Assembly (NCBI GenBank): GCA_050084985.1
Contig: JBITNC010000001.1
Coordinates: 10,416,001-10,480,000 of the forward strand
Source of the DNA: Nageia nagi
Lineage: Eukaryota > Pinophyta
Reading direction: 5' to 3'
DNA: 64,000 nucleotides
Position 1 is the stretch's first letter. Each line of letters begins with the position of its first letter. The translations under genes and the position numbers were made by a program. Shown piece after piece: positions 32,670-43,337 of this stretch. The notes below the pieces were generated by a model that worked only from the letters and a program-made list of their open reading frames with translations, made no database searches and was not told where the DNA came from.

Positions 32670-33720
32670 AATTCAACAATTTATTGTTAACCATTCTATA
32701 TCTCAAGCAATATATAGAAAGTATGCTTCTATGCAATTATTAAAATGTGTGGAGATAAAGTTTGCTTCACAATTTATTATGATTGATCGCATTTTAAAAG
32801 TGAAGCAATCACTTAGAGAAATGGTGGTATCAACTAAATGGAACATGTGGAGGAGTCGTCCAAGCACTAGCTCTATTGCATGTGATGAGATCTTTAATCT
32901 TATCATTGGTACTGAATCATCATTATTTTGAGAACAAGCAAAAGATTTTTATCACACTTTATTTACCTATTTTTGAAATCCTACTTCTTTTTGATAATGA
33001 CAAACCTTGTATAGGAGATGTTTTTGAGAGTCTTGATCAAATGAGAGAGACTTCAAGATATTTTGTAGCAAGGAGCAACTTCATTTGATGAAGAGACAAA
33101 TAAATTGGTGTGGTCTTGTAGTGAAAAGAGATGGAGGATATTGCATAGTGCTCTTCATTTTATTGGCATCTTACTTAACTTGAGTGGTTCCACAAAAAAC
33201 CATGGACAAATGATGAGTTGTCTCATAGATGGAAAATTTATGTTAATGGGTGTTATATGGATTGAGAGGATCGTGCTCAAATCAATTTAGAATATGGTAT
33301 ATATACCGGAGCATAAGGCAATTTTGCACATCTAGATTATGCATATGTAGTAAAGCCTTAGATATTTTCACCATTTGGGATCAATATGGGACAAGGATTC
33401 CATTACTTAGAAATACAACCATTTGTGTCTTTATCTTAGGTAAAACTTATTTATATTTATTAGTTTGCTAATTATTTAGTTTTAATGTTCATTATTAAAA
33501 ATTTCAATTGATTTTTAAACAATTAATTTTTTTAGGTATCTAGTGCATCTACTTGTGAACAAAATTGGAGAGAGTATGCAGTCATTCACTCTGTAAAATG
33601 CAACATGCTAGGCAACAAAAAAGCATAGGATCTTCTATTTGTTCATTCCAACCTTCATCTTATTTCTCGAGCTTTACCTGATTACAAATTACACCCTCAT
33701 GGGATGTAAGATTATGGTGG
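32670..33720 (+). pseudogene. fossil hAT transposase, C-terminal part
   Basis: Resumes the gene interrupted at 25573. The region 32700-32930 reads ISQAIYRKYASMQLLKCVEI, then FASQFIMIDRILKVKQSLRE. The helical segment DVFESLDQMRET lies near 33020, and the hAT dimerisation signature SSASTCEQNWREY (catalytic Glu position in CEQNW) near 33540-33580. There are stops and frameshifts between blocks, and an AT-rich stretch before 33535 ending in an AG could be an old intron. Together with 24541-25572 it shows an hAT insertion older than C1. Confidence 0.75.
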
Positions 33721-36096
33721 CTCAATGGATGATGGCAATGATGAATTGTTAATTGAGGTGTTGGAAACTGATGCAAAGACATTATTACTATTAGAACCTA
33801 AAAAAGGAATTTTAATTTAATTAAAATACATTTTTTTAGTTATTCGAAATGATTGATTTAATTTATTAAATAAATGCCTTTATTCATGTGCATTCTTATC
33901 TACCTTTGTGTTTTATGGTAATAAGTGGATCAACCTCACAATAAGCCCAAGGAGGAGCTTTGGAACTTTACCTATTGCTGATAAAGGTGGATGAGGCATA
34001 CATTATCATCATCATAACGTTGACTGATTTGATCTTACATAACCTTGAATCCTTGATAGGTGGCAATCACTAGTGTCATTATTGACGGTGTTTCTTAACA
34101 TCACCTATCAATTATGGAAATTGTTATACTTTGAGCTATACATCCTTACAATCTCTCACACTTCTACACACAATATTCTATGGAATGAAGGTATGATGAC
34201 GACATTGAGCTTGAGGTGAGGCTAAACTAGAAAGGTAGTCGAGCACTACCGTTGGGTTGAGGTTGGATTGGTGGCTCCATTCTTTGGAGATGCTCATCGT
34301 TCGTCTTATTCGATTGGATATCACCTTCAATCGTCATCATAGGTAAAGTACAAGTTTGTATCTTTCGTTTTCCAATTTTGATAGGTTAAGGTCAATTTGA
34401 TTACTGTTATTGCTTGTCTATAGTTTCGTGATTAATTAGTTAATTGAATATTTTGTATATAACCCTAATTTAATAATTAATTTTATTATTTTTTTGTTAT
34501 AACAATTACTTACAGGAGGGCATCATGGTTCATTTGTGGAAGGGAATAATAGTTGAAGCACTATCACTCTTTCAACATCTTGCATAACAAGATTTTTAGT
34601 ACCATAGAATTTAATTACCAACTTTATATGTTAATTTAATAACTATGTTATATGTTATATTTTGACAATTATGAAATATGTTCTAATTTAACAATTTAAC
34701 ATAATTGTTTTATATATTATTTTAATGTAACTCATAGCCTTGAATACTTTGTATGTTGTACAATTACATATTTCAATATTGTTGTAATTTAATTCAATAT
34801 TTTTTGTATAATTTCTAATTTATGTTCATGAAATTGAGCTTCTATTAAAGAGATTTGATTTTTTAAATTTATAAAATATGTTTCTTATATGCAACCTATG
34901 CTATCCACATTTCTCGTCACATTGCCTGTTGTGGTCATGTTTCTTGTTTCTGGTAACTATGCTTCAATACATACCCCAACTTTATGCCACAAGATGCCCC
35001 AACTGCTATTGGGGTTGTAGCTCTGAATAAGACCATATTTATAGCCACAAACATTATCAATTCTGTAACCAATGTCTTCATCATTGCAACCTTAAGTTTC
35101 TTTGGAAAAGTTGTTCTAAACACAATTGAGATAATCTTCTTTGTTGGTAGTTTAGCCCTTTGTTTCTTAATGTCAGCATACAAACTCAAAAGAATAGTAG
35201 ATGACCAATCTTTATCTTGTTGTGGCATTTCTAACTATTTATGGTCCTTTATTGCCTTCCTTTTAATGGCCTCATCAAGACTATTCATCATCAATAAAAT
35301 ATTGTCAAAATGCAAACCAAAATTAGAGTTTATTCCATACCTTCCATCAACATTACTATGGTCATTCCATGTCCCTAAAATACACCAATAATGTCCTGAG
35401 GGTGGGTGTCCTTTCCTAGGATTGCATTATATTCAAGTATTAATGCCCCTAGGTCCCATAGGCTATTTTACTCCCCATGAGTGGTTATCTGTCCACAAAA
35501 ATTATTTTCCAAACTAAAGAAATTGAAAGTATTGTAAACAATCTTATTCATAAATTGGGTTTGGAAGTCTAACCAACATCCTATTAAATTATTATTATTG
35601 AAATTAGATTTGGAACATTAGTGTACTTATGTCATCATTCTCTTCCTCGACAATTTTGTCATTTGCATATGTTCTATTTGTGTCATTACTTTCACGGAAC
35701 ACCTTGGAGATTTTTCTATACATATGCAATCTCTCCCTCTTCAAATTTTTGATTTGTTTTCAGGATCAACCAACTCCCTATAACCTTCTTTACATCCGTC
35801 CTCATGTGAAATTTTTGCTATAAGATTCTCTTCTTTACCATCCATTTCAGATATGCCTTCTTCATTGAGATTTCCATTGCTAGGTATTAAAGCAATTCTA
35901 AACAAATTTGATTTGCTCTTACTATTTTCTGTTTTACCTCCATTTGTTTCCTCTCTTAGTGGCTCATTAACTACATAAATGCCTTCATCTTATCTTTTGC
36001 CACCTTTTTCATTCCTTCAAATTTAGGGCCATCAATTTTTGCTTCAAATTCCATATTTGATTCCATTTGTTTGGATTTGGTAGTCTTTTAAAAAAA
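33721..36096. other. unassigned DNA with weak coding-like frames
   Basis: No element ends seen. At 34935-35400 both strands are open: minus (97 residues, Lys-rich with a hydrophobic middle) and + (135 residues, hydrophobic). Codon stops on either side and lack of any motif leave it unassigned. The rest is AT-rich. Confidence 0.35.
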
Positions 36097-36823
36097 GGGA
36101 AAATATCTAAAATACCCATACAATTTCAGGTATTATAAAAATACCCATACATTTTCATAAATATGCAAAATACCCCTATCTCTATGATTGTCCCAACGAA
36201 CTCAATTGTAATACCAACGAAAAAATAGTGACCTAGTCGTGAAAGCTGAAGCTCTCTTGGTATTTGCCTACCCAGATAATTCCCACACAATGCAATACTC
36301 CAATGTATGAAGCTAATCGTACTCCATTAGAATGCTTCCTTTGAGGTCCTAGTATATGAGCTTTGATAGATTGCTTAGCTCCATTAGCAGTGGCCCTTTA
36401 ATGTTATTGTAGACGTCAAATGATTTTAGAATGGTGAAGTCAGTTGATCAAACTTATGGAATCCAAATCACCTTCTTTACCTGAGTCCATGCCCATGGAA
36501 TTCTAAAGGATTATGATATCTTCCTAACCTTACTGATATGGTGCATCACTCCGAACCTAAGCCACACCTTCTCATCCACAATTGTGAATGGAATCTTGAA
36601 TTTTTTCAAATAAGTATTAAAATTGATCGTGGCATCGACCTTTCATGGTTGGGCCACTAATTTTTACGTGGATTTTACAGAGACAAACAATTTTGAAGGA
36701 GTTGGCCTTAAGATCGAGTTCATTGAAATGATCACAAATATAGGGGTATTTTGGATATTTATAAAAATGTAGGGGTATTTTTGATAATACGTAAAATTGT
36801 AGGTGTATTTTAGATATTTTTAC
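36097..36823. mobile_element. 727-bp element with about 120-bp terminal inverted repeats (MULE/MITE-like)
   Basis: The left end GGGAAAATATCTAAAATAC is mirrored at the right end (reverse complement GTAAAAATATCTAAAATAC). The similarity extends inward about 120 bases through repeated AAAATACCC(C/A)TA(C/T) phrases and a CGAACTC/TGAACTC block. Interior about 480 bases without coding capacity. Flanks are A-rich (TAAAAAAA and TAAAAAAT), allowing an imperfect 7-9 base target duplication. Long inverted repeats and that length favour a Mutator-like non-autonomous element. Confidence 0.65.
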
Positions 36824-38516
36824 TAAAAAATACTCTTTAAAGTTTAGGTCCTTCATTATATTATTTAAATCTTGGAATAACTCACCCAAGGATTTATCAA
36901 CTGTAGATAATGTCACAATATTACTAGATCTCCTAATAATTGAATATCTATTAAAGATAATGCTAGATCTATTAGATCTATTAAAAATATGCAATACCTA
37001 GAAGTTGAAAACCCTAGATCTAAATTTTCTGCAGCAAATCCTAACTCAAAATTTTGAAAAATATTAGATCCACTCAAGACAGGGTTCGATCTATTCAAAA
37101 TATTAATGGACCAATTGGATCTATGTTTGATCTATCCATAAGTTGGCAAGATCACAACTTTAATACCATTGTAATTATCCAGTTTTGAAAATTCTGCAAA
37201 CCCTAGCACAAAGACTAATTTCTTCCACACCCAATTTTGATTTACAAAAGTAAAATTTTTGTTTTATAATTTTTATGCAGAGAACTAATGACAACTCACA
37301 AACTAGGGCAAATCACAGTAATCTTTAATAGATCCAAAAGAATATGAAGTACAATGTATAATCACAAACCAATAGATCTGCAATGCAATGCTCGTAAACC
37401 CTTCAAATCTGAATACCCATAATGCACTATACCAAATATGTTGTAGAACCCTCTAAATACAACCAATAGTGATGGATCTGATCAAATTTTCCCAATAAAA
37501 TGCTTTTAACTAACTGAACATTCATAAACATCACTTTGCTTCTATCAAGCGAAATGGCCCTTTTGGAAGCTTCAAAATGAATGCAAAGTTCCCAAAAATG
37601 CCCCTTACGGTTAGATGTTTGACTTAGTATACTGGATCTAATGCTGGAAACCCTAAAATTTGATGTAGAATCCCACTAATGGTTGAATAACAATATGATA
37701 TCTCAAAATGGTGCAATGATGCCCCAATTTATTGAATAACAATTTGATCTTTCAAAATAGTGCAATGATGCCCCAATTAGTTGAATAATCATTGAATAAA
37801 CCATAATATAATATTTAAATCCCAAACGTAAACCTAGGTAGGTTTACCTCAAAGAGAGAAAAGGGTTTTTGTCCTAACTCTCGTTAGTTAAGAGGGTTTT
37901 TGTGTCCAATCTAACCATTGCAGGTTTTCATCCACAAGAGAAAAGGGTATTAACTTCTCATTCAAATACTCAAAGCAAAAGAGAAATAATCAATCCAAGA
38001 TATCCAAATAAGCACCTCTTCTCCTCTTTATATAGCTAATATTCTAATTTTGCTTTTAGGTTGCACTTTTTCATTTTTCCTTATTAATACATTAGAATAT
38101 AATAATATAATATTATATTCTTCTAATGTGGTATACACCTTTATTCCCCTTTTTATTTATTTTTTATTTTTATGTATTTAAGGCCACATAAAACATTATC
38201 ACACCACACCACAACTTTGTGCCATGCTCTTAAATAGAAATGGGTACATTACACAATCTCAATGCTACTATTGGGGTGAAATCTCACTAGGTTCTAGACT
38301 TGAATATAAGTTTCATAATGATTTGTCTCTCATAGGTTGAAGCCAAAGAAAGATGTGTTTTGATGACTCCCAAAAGAAGGTGGGGATCACATACACATAA
38401 CTTGATGCACTAAGGAGGTTGAGGATCATCCTAAGGTCTTTTATGCCCCCCACCCCGCCTCCCCCCCCCCCCCCCCTCACATAGGGAAGCTCAAAAGGAT
38501 GTAATACAAAGGATCT
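36824..38516. other. unassigned AT-rich DNA
   Basis: Includes a 58-bp near-tandem duplication at about 37690-37790 (TGCAATGATGCCCCAATT, twice) and a 16-base poly(C) run at 38461-38476 preceded by C-rich sequence. A retrotransposon LTR may lie at 37260-38220 but could not be delimited. Confidence 0.35.
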
Positions 38517-39890
38517 TTATAGGGTGTGGGGTGTGATAAGAGAGGCTTTCAAAGAAGGAAGGCATTGTAAAGGAAGAGAACCATAGACTACTATTTTGGG
38601 TATTGGAAGAAGATCAAGATTGGATTTTGTGATCATAAAAGAGGAAATGTTATTTACTCCAAATTTTGTAGTAGATAAGACATCAAAAGAGGAAGTGGTC
38701 CTTTTACTCAATCTTTAATAAGCATTAGCGAAAAACTCAAAAATCCTGGGCTAAATGGTGGTCCAATGTAATCCACAATTTTTGTGAGCGAACTTGAAAC
38801 TATTGGATGAAAGCATTGAGAATAATGTAACAACTTGGGTGAGGGATTATTGAGGAGCAACCAAGTGGTTTGAATATGGCCTTGTAGATTATCTCTCAAA
38901 TCAACATTAATCACTTGGATAGGGTTCTGTGTGAGCCCCCTCAAGGCATACATAATCGATCTTGAGAAAAGCTTAAGCATTGTAGTGCATTAGTGACCTC
39001 AACAAACTATCACCAATGACAACCCTATACGACATCCACAAATGAAACCATGGCCCTGGAAGGTAGTCGATTATCATCCTCTTCAGAAAACTACAAGACC
39101 ATGCAAATGATGGAGAAAAGGAACCATTGTTGCAAGAGCCCACACTTGTAGAGGTTGGAAACCAAGCTTTGCAAGCATGATGAGGCCATCAGGTTATGAT
39201 CACAAACCTTGACACAATAAAGAATTGTGGGAGTGACTAAGGTATGGAACATTTGGAGTTGGGACAAAATGTTATGGAAGTGAAGTTGGGCACATTGCCT
39301 ATCGAGGGAGGAGACCACCAAGTACTCCTCGTGAACCTTATGTTGAGCCATAGAACAAAGGTAAGGCTTTAATACCTAATTCATGAGACTTTGGAATGTT
39401 GATGGTGCATTACTAAGGCTAAATGGCATCACCAAGAACACATAATTATGACCTGCAAGATTCTAAAAAGCTATTTTGAAATGTCCTCCTTGTGCAATCG
39501 AATTTAGTGGTATATAGAATGAAGATCGAGTTTGGTGAAGAATTTTGCACCATGTAACTCATCCAATAAGTTATCAATGACTAGGATTGGAAAGTTATCT
39601 TTAACAATGATCTTATTCAGTTCACATAAAGCTACATACATCCTCCATGAACCATCCTCCTTTACAAGCAACATTGGAGTAGCAAAAGGGCTAACACTAG
39701 GCTTAATGAAACCTACATCCAACAATTCTTTGACCATTTTCTCAATCTTATTTTTTTGTTGGTAAGGATACTGATAGGGAAAATGTTTGGGGGTGAACTT
39801 CCAAGAATAAGGGGAATCATATGATCTTGTGGTAGAGGGGGGTTGGGTTAATTTTGTGGGAGTCTCAAAGATTGGGCTAAATTTTTGCAA
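38517..39890 (-). pseudogene. pol: Ty3/gypsy RT remnant
   Basis: On minus, 39890-39504 encodes the start of a gypsy reverse transcriptase: FPYQYPYQQKNKIEKMVKEL, VSPFATPMLLVKEDGSWRM, then FFTKLDLHSIYH near 39510, where the Asp of LDL is a catalytic carboxylate. Downstream (39500-38517) short frames in shifting phase replace the rest of RT, including the lost YxDD box. Integrase and LTRs are not recognised. Only the first domain is well preserved. It ends where C3's LTR starts at about 39904. Confidence 0.75.
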
Positions 39891-40109
39891 TAAGTGTTAT
39901 ATATATTGGAAATTGGACATCATCAAACCTGAATTTGACAAACAAATATGGCATCAAAGTTCAATTTCGCAACTCTGTTAGAATTATTAATCTTTAGTTA
40001 GGTGTAGAGATTAAGCCCTAATTTTTATTTTGTAGATTATTATTCTACAACTTGTAACTCCTAATTTTGAAAATATTTATATGATAAGTGGTACTTAGTT
40101 CTATGGGAG

Positions 40110-42183
40110 TTACTTAGTACTTTGTTGCATTTTTTTTTAGTAAATTTGTTGCACGTTCTTTTTTTTCTTTTTGAGGCCATCTCTTTTGAGAAAGCTTTAT
40201 TTTTTGGAGAATTTTTTTTAATTTTATCCCAAACTTTTTTTGGAGGTTTTTTTAGGATTTATTCTTTTTTCAAGCAATTTGTTTTTAGGACTCTCATAAT
40301 TCTATGTAGAAAATAATTTTTGCTCAAGTTTTTTTTGTCTTTTTGTGTAATTTTTTTAAAACCCTTATTTATTTTTAAATAAAAAATAATAATTTTGTTT
40401 ACTATAATTTATTTTAAATAGAATAATTTCATAATTTTGTTTACTGTAAACTTATTTGCAACTTTGTCCTACTTTGTATTTTTTATTATTGCAGAAATTA
40501 AAAAAAAATATTATTATTTATGTTTTTTTTAATAATATTTTTTTTACAAAATTTGGTTATAGCAGCTCGTCGCTCCCCTCAGTGACTACCTAGGCGTACA
40601 ACCCCCCTATGACACTTGCATTTGGGGCATCCTTCGGCCTATTGGCCCTTTCCTAGCCTACGTAGTACGTCACCCTCCTAGCATTTCAAGCTACGCAGAA
40701 GTCTACCCTTAGCAGCTTTTCTAGACCCCAATGACTCCTCATTAGATGACCACAACCTCCTTACCTTTCCCCTACCTTCTCTATGCTTGCAACCACCCTA
40801 TTTAGTGAAAAACCATTTTCAACCAACTCTCTAGCACCTAGTGTTTCCTATTCCCGATGCCCCTTCCCTGTGTCCACAAATTATTTTTTCAACCCCATTG
40901 GTCTTGCATAACCAAAGGTAGTTCTTTTTTCTCGCAGGGCTTCCGCATTGACCTATCGTGCTCCTTCTCAACCCTTCTCAGGCTTATTAGGGCCTTTAAA
41001 TTTATTAACTTTAGTTTTTTTTAGGGTTTTTTTTTTAATATAGTTTAGTGTTTTAAAAAATTTAATATAGTTTTCTTTTAATAAATTAGTTAGTTTTAAT
41101 TTCTTATATATAAAGTTAACTACCAGTATTTGTGAGGGGTGTTGGTGATTTTTAAAATTTTGTGATCTTTGGTATATTTTTTATGCTATTAATATTTTAT
41201 TCAGTTAATTTGTCATTTTTTATTTAGTTAAAGTATTTTTATTATAATCTTAATTTCGTGTTTAAATGATAATTAATGCTATTATAATTGCCCTGATAAA
41301 AGAGTTTGATGCTTCAAATTAATATGTGAATGATTCTAAGTCTAGAACTCCTTAGATCATTCTTTGGGCTTTGTGATCAAAATTTGCATTACTTGATCAC
41401 TCATGCTTAATTTTGACATCACTTCCCATAAGTTAATTTCATTTTGTATAGTTTTTTAATCTATTTTCATTTCATGTCTTCTTAACCTTAAAAGTTTGTT
41501 TTAATACCATAATTATTTTCAATTTTAATAATTGGATATTTTTAATGTGCATATTTAACTGACACTTTTTCTTTTGATGCTTTTAATTGACATTTTGACG
41601 AATTTGAAATGATAATAATTAATGATCTAATGAGGCATCTTTGAGATGTTTATATTTTTGAAGGTTTCATTTTTATCCAATAATGCATGGAGGCTAGCAA
41701 GAGATCATTTGACCCCTTTATTGAAGATTGGATTGGTGAAATTTTTTTTTAGCTTATATTGCTCTTGATGGATTATGAGTCTTATTTTGGAAGGTTATTT
41801 GGAGCTTCTACTCCTTTATCCACCTTTCTTTATTTAATTTGGAGCTCTTATTTGATTGATTGTCCAGTGGCTTTAATTGCCTTTGGGAGTCTAGTCTTGT
41901 AGCTTCTTGTGATATTCTTTTGCTTGGGAGTCTATATGGTGGAGATTAAGTGCACCTTCTATATGGCATCATGGATTATTTATATGTACTTCTTATCTCG
42001 TCATGGTGGTGACCCCTTCTTTTTCAAGACTTCAAGTGCATCTTCAAGGAAGGGTTTTTGTATCAAATTATTGTATCTTTGTAATATCCCCAAGTAAAGC
42101 TTAAAGGGGGATGTTGGAATTGTAATTTTTCTTGGTACTTTGCATCTTTGTAATCTTCAGCCCTAAGTAAATCTAAAAGGGGG
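40110..42183. other. N1 interior, non-coding with GC-rich block
   Basis: T-rich low-complexity sequence at 40120-40560 and 41000-41100 surrounds a C-rich block at 40561-40990 that is visibly different in composition. Near 42099 a second tract (AAAGGGGGATGTTGGAATT) duplicates the PPT and LTR start 80 bases before the real one. No frame of interest. Confidence 0.5.
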
Positions 42184-42478
42184 TATTAGAATTATTAATC
42201 TTTACTTAGGTGTAGAGATTAAGCCCTAATATTTATTTTGTATTTTTATTGTAGATTATTTTACAACTTTTAAGTCTTATTTTTTAGAATATTAGGGATT
42301 AATTATAGATTCCTCTTTATGATGATAGGGATACATGTCACTCACTTGCATATGATAAGTGGCATCTAGTTCTATGATAAGTGGCATCTAGTTCTATGAG
42401 AGTTAACAACTCTTCTCATCTCCTTAAAAGGAGATGCTCTTTCCTCATTCTTCCAAGGAAGTATGTAGAGATTTAGGA

Positions 42479-42498
42479 ATCTCTCTCTCTCTCTCTCT
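42479..42498. repeat. (CT)n microsatellite
   Basis: About ten CT dinucleotides within the N1 right LTR. Confidence 0.85.
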
Positions 42499-42517
42499 TG
42501 TATATTCTTTCTTAGAT

Positions 42518-42644
42518 TTTTTTTTTTATTGGTAAATATACGGGCTATCTCAAGAGTAGGTCTGGACAGGCTTGCCATCAACGGGACCCTATAGCTCCTT
42601 GATGGGCTTATGTTCAACTTCCAATGGCCCCTACAGTGGGGTGC
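42518..42644 (-). mobile_element. SINE-like retroposon, 127 bp, with 13-bp target duplication
   Basis: Flanked by perfect copies of TTCTTTCTTAGAT (42505-42517 and 42645-42657). On minus it starts AGCACCCCACTGTAGGGGCC and ends TTTACCAATAAAAAAA, an A-rich tail. A variable-length duplication plus an A-tail is the signature of LINE-mediated retroposition. At 127 bp it is short. No clear A or B box of a tRNA-derived promoter was identified, so it may be 5'-truncated or another kind of retroposon. It interrupts the N1 LTR. Confidence 0.65.
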
Positions 42645-43337
42645 TTCTTTCTTAGATATTTGCTATCTTATCTTTTAGGGGGTTTTCTTTGCTTTTCCCT
42701 TACCAAAGTTTTTGTCTCTCTCCATTTTGTGCATGCTCACTCTTGATAGTTTATTTCTTTAGTTTGCAATTTTTACTTTCAAGTTTAGCAATATATTATT
42801 TCGATTCCCCTAATATTTCTAACAAATTCTCTACCTAGAAACGTAGCCACCATCACATTTTATCAATGCCAAATGTAGTAGTGATTGTATTTTATACCAA
42901 ACATGATTATTTTGACTAAACACGACCTCATTTCTGCAATCACATTTTTGGGCATTACAATTCGCCCAATTTTTATCTTTTCATTTTTAGTTTGTTTTCT
43001 TTCATGTTCTTACACATTATGGGTTGTTGAGTTCGCTCCTAGATGTGTTATACATATAATATGGATTCATTGTAGTTGCATTGCCTATGTCATTGGATTG
43101 GATTGTTACATTTTGGTGTGTAACTTCGTGTGAGAGAACAAGTGAAGTGTGGTGTGTTGGATTAAGGTTCTGGCTGAACTCCATTCAAGATTTTATATAT
43201 TTTGATTCTATTATTTATATATACAGTTCCATCGTGAGAATACTCCATTGTTGATTTAGATTTATTAGATTGTATTTTCTCCATTGTTGAATGTATGAAT
43301 ATTGAGATTTACTGAATCTATTCATATTCTTTATCTA

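Larger units (their letters stand above)
39976..42824 (+). mobile_element. N1: LTR element nested in the C3 left LTR
   Basis: Starts TGTTAGAATTATTAATCTTT (39976) and ends CTAATATTTCTAACA (42824). The right LTR is 42184-42824, preceded by the polypurine tract AAAAGGGGG. The left LTR is truncated, matching only to about 40110. Flanks are AACTC (39971-39975) and AATTC (42825-42829), a 5-bp target duplication with one change. C3's other LTR, near 45895, shows the uninterrupted site GCAACTCTTG. The interior of about 2 kb has no coding domain. Confidence 0.8.
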
